DNA from: JAFDWI01 sp964544305
Lineage (GTDB): Bacteria > Actinomycetota > Acidimicrobiia > Acidimicrobiales > Iamiaceae
Direction of reading: 5' to 3'
DNA: 45,025 nucleotides
NCBI GenBank assembly: GCA_964544305.1
Contig: CAZJAZ010000020.1
Location: forward strand, 1-45,025
Shown in pieces: positions 40,381 to 45,025 of this stretch. How positions within the stretch are numbered: the first letter of the stretch is position 1; every line of letters begins with the position of its first letter. The notes below the pieces were generated by a model that was not told the origin of the DNA, ran no database searches, and was given only the letters and a program-made list of their open reading frames with translations. The position numbers and the translations under genes are program-made.

Positions 40381-41613
40381 GTGATCAGTTCCCTCGCTGC
40401 GACAAGGCGCCGCATCGGCGCCATTGGCCTGACCGTTGGCCTTGTGAGTATCAGCGTTGTCGGGTGTGCGAAAGAAGACCCGGCAACTTCAACGGCGGGA
40501 AACCGCATCAAAATCGAACTGACCGACACGGGATGCAAACCGAGTCCTGCAAAGTCAGAGGCTGGCACGATCGCATTTGATGTCACCAACGACGGCGCAA
40601 ATGGTGTGTCCGAGGCGGAACTGCTTGAAAGCGACGGGCAAGGCATCCTCGGCGAACGTGAAAACATCACACCGGGCCTCTCAAAATCGTTTTCACTCAA
40701 GCTTGGTGAAGGCACCTACAAGGTGTACTGCCCCGGCGCCCAACAAGACACCTGGACCTTCACGGTGAAAGGTGGCGAAAAAGTTGCTGATTGGCGTGAC
40801 AATCCAGCCCTTGTGAAAGCGGTCAATGCCTATGCCGCTTACGTGCGAAGTGAATCCAACGAGCTTGTGACCCGCACCAAAGCGTTTGCGGCCAAAGTCA
40901 AAGCTGGCGATGTCGAAGGCGCAAAAACTGATTACGCGACGGCACGCGTGCCCTACGAGCGCATCGAGCCGGTCGCTGAGAGTTTTGGCGACCTTGATCC
41001 GAAGATCGATGGCCGGCTCGGCGACAACGGCGACAAACCATCGGACTTCATTGGCTTCCACCGCATAGAAAAAGCGTTGTGGGTTGACGGCAACCTTGAC
41101 GGGATGGGCCCCATCGCGGACGAGCTCGTCACAAATGTTGAACAACTCAATGCGTTGATCGTCAAGAAAGCCAACGACTATTCCCCGAACGAAATTTCAA
41201 GCGGCGCGGTTGAACTTGTCAACGAAGTTTTGACTTCGAAGATTACCGGCGAAGAAGAACGCTATTCGCACACCGACCTCGTTGACTTTCAAGCCAACTT
41301 TGACGGCACGATCAAGATCATTGACCTCCTTCGACCGGTGCTGAATAAGTCTGCGCCAGAGTTAGTCGCAGACATTGACAAAGCGGCAAAGGCGCTCCAG
41401 GACGAGCTCGACAAGCTCAGAGAAAACCCGGGCTACCTGCGTACCGGATTTGTCGAATGGAGTTGCGCGGTCAATGACACCGGACACTTGGCCGAAGGCT
41501 GCACGACCACCGACTCCGCCAAGGTGACCGTTGCACAGCGTCGAGCCCTCGCCGATGCAGGCAAACCGTTGGCCGATTTGATTGGCCAAGTTCCCGTGAA
41601 GGTGTTGACATGA
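40381..41613 (+). CDS. efeO: Iron-uptake lipoprotein EfeO
   Basis: A 410-residue exported iron-binding component of the EfeUOB system. The signal peptide ends in lipobox VVGC with the lipidated Cys29. A cupredoxin-like domain follows (about residues 40-130; Cys and Tyr in KVYCPGAQQD). The imelysin/M75 domain (about 140-400) has the HxxE motif in FIGFHRIEKALWVDG. GTG 40381 has GGAG six bases before it and follows the efeU stop by 13 nt; the frame upstream to 40312 lies inside efeU and is not used. It ends with a 4-nt overlap (ATGA) with efeB. As a lipoprotein it differs from soluble periplasmic EfeO, as expected in a Gram-positive. Confidence 0.94.
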   Translation: MISSLAATRRRIGAIGLTVGLVSISVVGCAKEDPATSTAGNRIKIELTDTGCKPSPAKSEAGTIAFDVTNDGANGVSEAELLESDGQGILGERENITPGLSKSFSLKLGEGTYKVYCPGAQQDTWTFTVKGGEKVADWRDNPALVKAVNAYAAYVRSESNELVTRTKAFAAKVKAGDVEGAKTDYATARVPYERIEPVAESFGDLDPKIDGRLGDNGDKPSDFIGFHRIEKALWVDGNLDGMGPIADELVTNVEQLNALIVKKANDYSPNEISSGAVELVNEVLTSKITGEEERYSHTDLVDFQANFDGTIKIIDLLRPVLNKSAPELVADIDKAAKALQDELDKLRENPGYLRTGFVEWSCAVNDTGHLAEGCTTTDSAKVTVAQRRALADAGKPLADLIGQVPVKVLT

Positions 41614-42869
41614 CCGAACACGACCTCGATCGTCGAGCGTTTCTCACTCGTGCTGGGGCGACGGGTGCCGGAGTGGCTCTCGCGGGCAGCGCACTTGCCG
41701 CTTGTGGCGACAAAACGGCCCAAGCCAGAACACGCTCGGAAAGCGACCGCATCTCGGACCAGACCGAAGCGTTCCGTGGCCCACATCAAAGTGGCATCGT
41801 CACTCCGGCGCAAGACCGCATGGTGTTCGCCACGTTTCAAGCAACGACCGATGATCGTCACGCGCTCGCCGACATGCTGACGACCTGGACCGCACAGGCC
41901 GAAGCAATGACGGCGGGCGACCTTGTCCCTGGCGGATTTTCGGGCCAGATGCGTCCTACTGCCGATACCGGTGAAGCGTACGGATTGCCGCCTGCGCATC
42001 TCACTGTGACCGTTGGATATGGCCCCAACTTGTTTGACAAGCGTTTCGGGTTGTCGGACAAGAAGCCCAAAGAACTCGTCCAGCTCCCTCGCTTTCCTGG
42101 CGACGAGATTCGCCCTGAAATTTCTGAGGGTGATATTTGCTTGCAAGCCTGTGCAAACGATCCGATGGTTGCCTATCACGCCATCCATGAACTCACTCGT
42201 TCTGGCGTTGGTGTGGTGACGCCCCGGCTCGTTCAGATCGGATTTGGCCGTACATCATCCACATCCACGTCGCAGGCCACCGCCAGAAATCTCATGGGTT
42301 TCAAAGACGGCACGCGAAATCTCAAGTCGGAAGAAAAGTCGCTCGTCGATAAGTGGGTGTGGTCGAAGGGATCTGGACCAACCGCGTGGATGTCGGGCGG
42401 CAGCTTCTTGATCGCACGCAAAATCAAGATGCTAGTCGAGAACTGGGACCGCGAAACGCGTCAAGACCAAGAAAATACCTTCGGCCGCGCCAAAGACACC
42501 GGCGCGTCATTTGGTGCGGACTCAGAATTCGCTACACCAAAGTTTGACGCCAAAGGGCCAGACGGCGAGCCGATCATTCCGCTCGATGCGCACATGCGAC
42601 GTGCCAGTCCTGAAGAAAACGGCGGGGTGCATTTGTTGCGTCGGGGCTATAACTTCGCCGACGGCGTCGACCCAGTCACCGGCGACCTGAACTCCGGCCT
42701 GTTTTTCATTGCCTACACTTCTGCGCCCGAACATTTCGAACGGGTTCAAGGACATGTTGCCAAACTCGACGGTCTCAACGAATACATCCGCCATATCTCA
42801 TCGTCGGTCTTTGCCTGCCCACGCGGCCTGCGTCGAGACGAAACCTGGGCAAATCAACTCTTCACCTAA
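41610..42869 (+). CDS. efeB: Dyp-type heme peroxidase EfeB, Tat-exported lipoprotein
   Basis: A 419-residue deferrochelatase/peroxidase that acts with EfeU and EfeO in iron acquisition. The N-terminus has a twin-arginine motif (DRRAFLTRAG, Arg8-Arg9), and the signal ends LAAC with Cys32, so it is probably a Tat-secreted lipoprotein. The Dyp signature GFKDGTRN (the GxxDG motif) is at about residue 230. DAHMRRASPEENGG contains the proximal heme His, and RRGYNFADGVD is also conserved. It overlaps efeO by 4 nt (ATGA), implying translational coupling. It is assigned to EfeB and not another Dyp subfamily because of the operon. Confidence 0.95.
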   Translation: MTEHDLDRRAFLTRAGATGAGVALAGSALAACGDKTAQARTRSESDRISDQTEAFRGPHQSGIVTPAQDRMVFATFQATTDDRHALADMLTTWTAQAEAMTAGDLVPGGFSGQMRPTADTGEAYGLPPAHLTVTVGYGPNLFDKRFGLSDKKPKELVQLPRFPGDEIRPEISEGDICLQACANDPMVAYHAIHELTRSGVGVVTPRLVQIGFGRTSSTSTSQATARNLMGFKDGTRNLKSEEKSLVDKWVWSKGSGPTAWMSGGSFLIARKIKMLVENWDRETRQDQENTFGRAKDTGASFGADSEFATPKFDAKGPDGEPIIPLDAHMRRASPEENGGVHLLRRGYNFADGVDPVTGDLNSGLFFIAYTSAPEHFERVQGHVAKLDGLNEYIRHISSSVFACPRGLRRDETWANQLFT

Positions 42870-42910
42870 ACCTGCTGTAGGCCATCCAGTTTTGTGCCGA
42901 CGATACCTGT

Positions 42911-44170
42911 ATGGCTGTGGAGGGCGATGTAGACGAAACCGGGTTCACGCTTGAACTGGTCGAACGACTGCGCCCGTTTATGGCCGAATCTCTCATTGTT
43001 TTGAACCGGGATTGGTCCATTCGAGCAAACCTCGCACCTCCGGGAGGCATTGTCGGTCAGGGACTGGGCGTTGGCTTGCACACGTTGGAGCATATGCACC
43101 CTGACGATGCGGTCCTGATCATGGAACTTGGAGCACAGGCCTTCGACACCGAACCAGGGTGGACCGGATCGGTGGTGATCCGAATGCGAAAGGTAGATGG
43201 CACGTATGCCCCATACGAGGTCACCGCGTTCAATCTGTTTGATGACCCTCTCGTCGCAGGGCTCGTCATTCGCACCCGAGAAGTTGCGCAGGAATTGACC
43301 CAAAACCTTGGGGGTCTCAATCCGTCGTCAGCAATCGAGTCCGTCGCCGAGTTGCTCCCGATTGGATTGTTCCTCCTTGATGCATACGGTCGGATTGTCT
43401 TTGTAAATCAGATCGCAAAGACATACTTTTCATTGACCGAAGACGAACTCAAGCGCACCGATTTTCCCTCACTTGTTGAGAAGGAAGACCGTGACCAACT
43501 CAGCAACGCCCTTGAAATCTTGATGCACGCGCCAGGCCGCACTGAACGCACCGTACGGCTCGCGACGACTCCCAGCATCCTCGCGCACTGCTGTTTCTCA
43601 TCTGAAGGATCGGCACAGGTCACGCGCATTGTCGTCACGCTCGAAGACGTCACCGACAGCCACGCGGCCAGGCTTGATCTTGAGCATCGCGCATCGCATG
43701 ATCCGCTGACCGGACTCAAGAACCGTGAATCAATCTTCCAGGTCGTGCAATCTCATCTCGACCTTCATGACCCGGTCACCGTTGCCTATGTTGATCTTGA
43801 TGGGTTCAAAGCGATCAACGACACGTGGGGCCACGATCAGGGCGATCAATTTCTTATTGCGTTCGCCCAGGCACTCGTCAACGCTTTTGATTCCACGTTG
43901 GAAATTGGACGGATTGGAGGCGACGAGTTTGTCCTTGTCTGGTGTGAAGGCACCGACGCAGCCACCGTGACTCGCCAAGTACACGCCGCCATTGCTGGCC
44001 TTGACCACCCTGACGACTGCGCTGTAAGTGCAAGCATTGGGACCGCGACCGCGTCACCTGATGACACCGCGAGAGAATTGATCCGCCGCGCCGATCACGC
44101 CATGTACACGTTCAAGACGTCACGTACACGACGTGTCGACTTGGTCGGGGATGACCCCAACAACCGTTGA
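42911..44170 (+). CDS. Double PAS-GGDEF protein without I-site
   Basis: A 419-residue cytosolic signalling protein. Two PAS-like regions are seen: about 25-125 (HTLEHMHPDDAVLIMEL is the typical PAS end loop) and about 140-250 (ELLPIGLFLLDAYGRIVFVN). They are followed by a GGDEF domain beginning RASHDPLTGLKNRESIF. GGDEF is intact at residues 336-340, so diguanylate cyclase activity is expected. The I-site position (327-330) reads DSTL, not RxxD, so no product inhibition by that route is predicted. ATG 42911 has no good Shine-Dalgarno or -10 at standard spacing. The tail overlaps the convergent LCP gene by 51 nt. It follows efeB by 41 nt with no terminator seen. Confidence 0.88.
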   Translation: MAVEGDVDETGFTLELVERLRPFMAESLIVLNRDWSIRANLAPPGGIVGQGLGVGLHTLEHMHPDDAVLIMELGAQAFDTEPGWTGSVVIRMRKVDGTYAPYEVTAFNLFDDPLVAGLVIRTREVAQELTQNLGGLNPSSAIESVAELLPIGLFLLDAYGRIVFVNQIAKTYFSLTEDELKRTDFPSLVEKEDRDQLSNALEILMHAPGRTERTVRLATTPSILAHCCFSSEGSAQVTRIVVTLEDVTDSHAARLDLEHRASHDPLTGLKNRESIFQVVQSHLDLHDPVTVAYVDLDGFKAINDTWGHDQGDQFLIAFAQALVNAFDSTLEIGRIGGDEFVLVWCEGTDAATVTRQVHAAIAGLDHPDDCAVSASIGTATASPDDTARELIRRADHAMYTFKTSRTRRVDLVGDDPNNR

Positions 44171-45025
44171 CGTCGTCGTTGACGGCGAGGTGTGTTTCGA
44201 GGGCTGCGACGGGCCGGATTTTGCGGGGAGCTCAGATGATTTCAATGTTCTTGGTGTGGTTGAAACCGTCGTAAAGTCCTTGCCGGTTACGACTTCAATA
44301 ACACTTGATGTGCCAGCGACGGGCACGAGCTCTACCGGTGTGCTCAAATGTGAAGCAACAAGCTTCGCCGCTGCAAGGTTTGTGGGTGCGTAACGCACTT
44401 GGGTTGTGGCGAGTTCTCCAATTCCTTCAAGCGATGCGTCACCCGTGCTGTCAATGGAAAATCCGACCCGCTCAAGCGCGCCGGCCACATTTGCCGCCTG
44501 ACGATCAACGCCCGACGCATTGAGCACACGTACGTTCACGTCCGCTTGTGGTCCAGCATTTGTATCACGGAATTTTGCGAGGATCTTTTCGCCCTTGGCA
44601 AAGTCTGGTTCAAGAATCGAGCCTGCGGTTGGCGATGTTGCCGGAGTTCCAGGGAACGAATAGGTGAGCAGATTCTCGGGATTGAACTTACGAAAACGAT
44701 TTGCAAGCCCGGCCATGTTCGAGGTCGACAGGCCCGAGTCAACGGTTATGGCATGGACCACCGTGTCCATCATGGCGTTGAGGGTCGCAGGGTTCTTGAA
44801 AGCGGCGTGTTCAGCTTGTGGGATTGCGGTGCGGATGAGCAGTTGCTGTCGACTAATCCGACCCAAGTCAGACGTTCCGTCTTGGCTCCAGCCGTTTGCT
44901 CGCATCTGCGAATCGTTCAAATACCGTAGCGACGACGTGTCCACCGATTTTTCACCGGACGTGTTGTACCAAAGATAGCGAGACCTCGCGAACGCGAGCG
45001 CCTGGGACCCATTGAGCTCATGACA
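44120..45025 (-). CDS. LytR-CpsA-Psr (LCP) family protein with LytR_C domain, 5' end outside window
   Basis: The last 301 residues of a cell-wall polymer ligase that attaches phosphate-linked glycopolymers to peptidoglycan, outside the membrane. The frame is open from the window edge: ELNGSQALAFARSRY is the conserved LCP motif with catalytic-region Arg residues, and DLGRISRQQLLIRT follows. After the LCP domain, residues with NVRVLNASGVDRQAANVAG mark the LytR_C (LytR cell-wall C-terminal) domain, then a Ser/Thr/Pro-rich tail. The N-terminal membrane helix and the first part of the LCP domain are beyond the window. It overlaps the convergent PAS-GGDEF gene by 51 nt. Confidence 0.92.
   Translation of the reverse strand, partial: CHELNGSQALAFARSRYLWYNTSGEKSVDTSSLRYLNDSQMRANGWSQDGTSDLGRISRQQLLIRTAIPQAEHAAFKNPATLNAMMDTVVHAITVDSGLSTSNMAGLANRFRKFNPENLLTYSFPGTPATSPTAGSILEPDFAKGEKILAKFRDTNAGPQADVNVRVLNASGVDRQAANVAGALERVGFSIDSTGDASLEGIGELATTQVRYAPTNLAAAKLVASHLSTPVELVPVAGTSSVIEVVTGKDFTTVSTTPRTLKSSELPAKSGPSQPSKHTSPSTTTSTVVGVIPDQVDTSCT

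Noticed and set aside
39678..40715. 345-residue minus-strand ORF over efeU and efeO
   Set aside because: Antisense shadow; efeU and efeO have clear REXXE and imelysin motifs and operon spacing.
1..45025. CRISPR array, insertion sequence, integrase, rRNA or prophage genes
   Set aside because: No regularly spaced repeats, transposase or integrase motifs, or rRNA sequence were seen anywhere in the window; the only RNA gene found is tRNA-Leu.

Overview
The window looks like a contig (metagenome-assembled or draft) of an actinobacterium, most probably of the class Acidimicrobiia. This is inferred from gene content, not from any search. The pointers are: the lipid II amidation pair murT-gatD; a mfd-lipoprotein-mazG-eno-ftsB-DUF501-ppx block in the order known from mycobacteria; an F420-type LLM oxidoreductase; a plsC-like/epimerase pair resembling Rv0502/Rv0501; an LCP-family protein; and many genes that appear to be leaderless. 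Base composition is moderately GC-rich. One run of 100 N (23834-23933) is an assembly gap that fuses two unrelated genes into a false ORF.

Layout. 1-2210: the tail of an unknown gene, a PAS-GGDEF diguanylate cyclase and a VapBC-type toxin-antitoxin pair. 2248-9397: mutY, a long acyl-CoA dehydrogenase, a DUF2079 membrane protein, murT-gatD and two small unknown genes. 9484-10171: a second PIN toxin with a Phd-like antitoxin and a perfect 11-bp inverted repeat over its promoter. 10246-17718: fumC, a PH-like membrane protein, a hexapeptide acyltransferase, a Gfo/Idh oxidoreductase, an ABC-F ATPase, a beta-lactamase-fold hydrolase and an LLM oxidoreductase. 17731-22560: an MFS transporter, a single-pass extracytoplasmic protein, a divergent sigma-factor-like/transmembrane/RseB-like fusion, and tRNA-Leu(UAA). 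22598-27088: a RecB-like nuclease (cut by the gap), a PlsC-like acyltransferase, an epimerase, a crotonase and a GNAT. 27085-37957: the conserved mfd-to-ppx block, all on the minus strand except one inserted plus-strand unknown gene. 37975-45025: a PAP2-like membrane protein, iron SOD, the efeUOB iron-uptake operon, a second PAS-GGDEF protein and the 3' part of an LCP gene.

How the genes work together. The mfd block couples transcription-coupled repair, nucleotide house-cleaning, glycolysis, division and polyphosphate/ppGpp metabolism. Its eno-to-GNAT half is linked by five consecutive 4-nt stop/start overlaps. murT-gatD and the LCP protein act on the cell wall. EfeU, EfeO and EfeB form one iron importer, next to an Fe-type SOD.

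The most distinctive points are three. First, the sigma-like domain is joined through one membrane segment to an RseB-like sensor domain in a single chain. Second, TANNNT hexamers sit 6-9 nt before many start codons, implying widespread leaderless transcription. Third, the ends of eight of the nine convergent protein-gene pairs overlap, by 11-62 nt. DUF501 and Ppx/GppA, usually two genes, are fused here.
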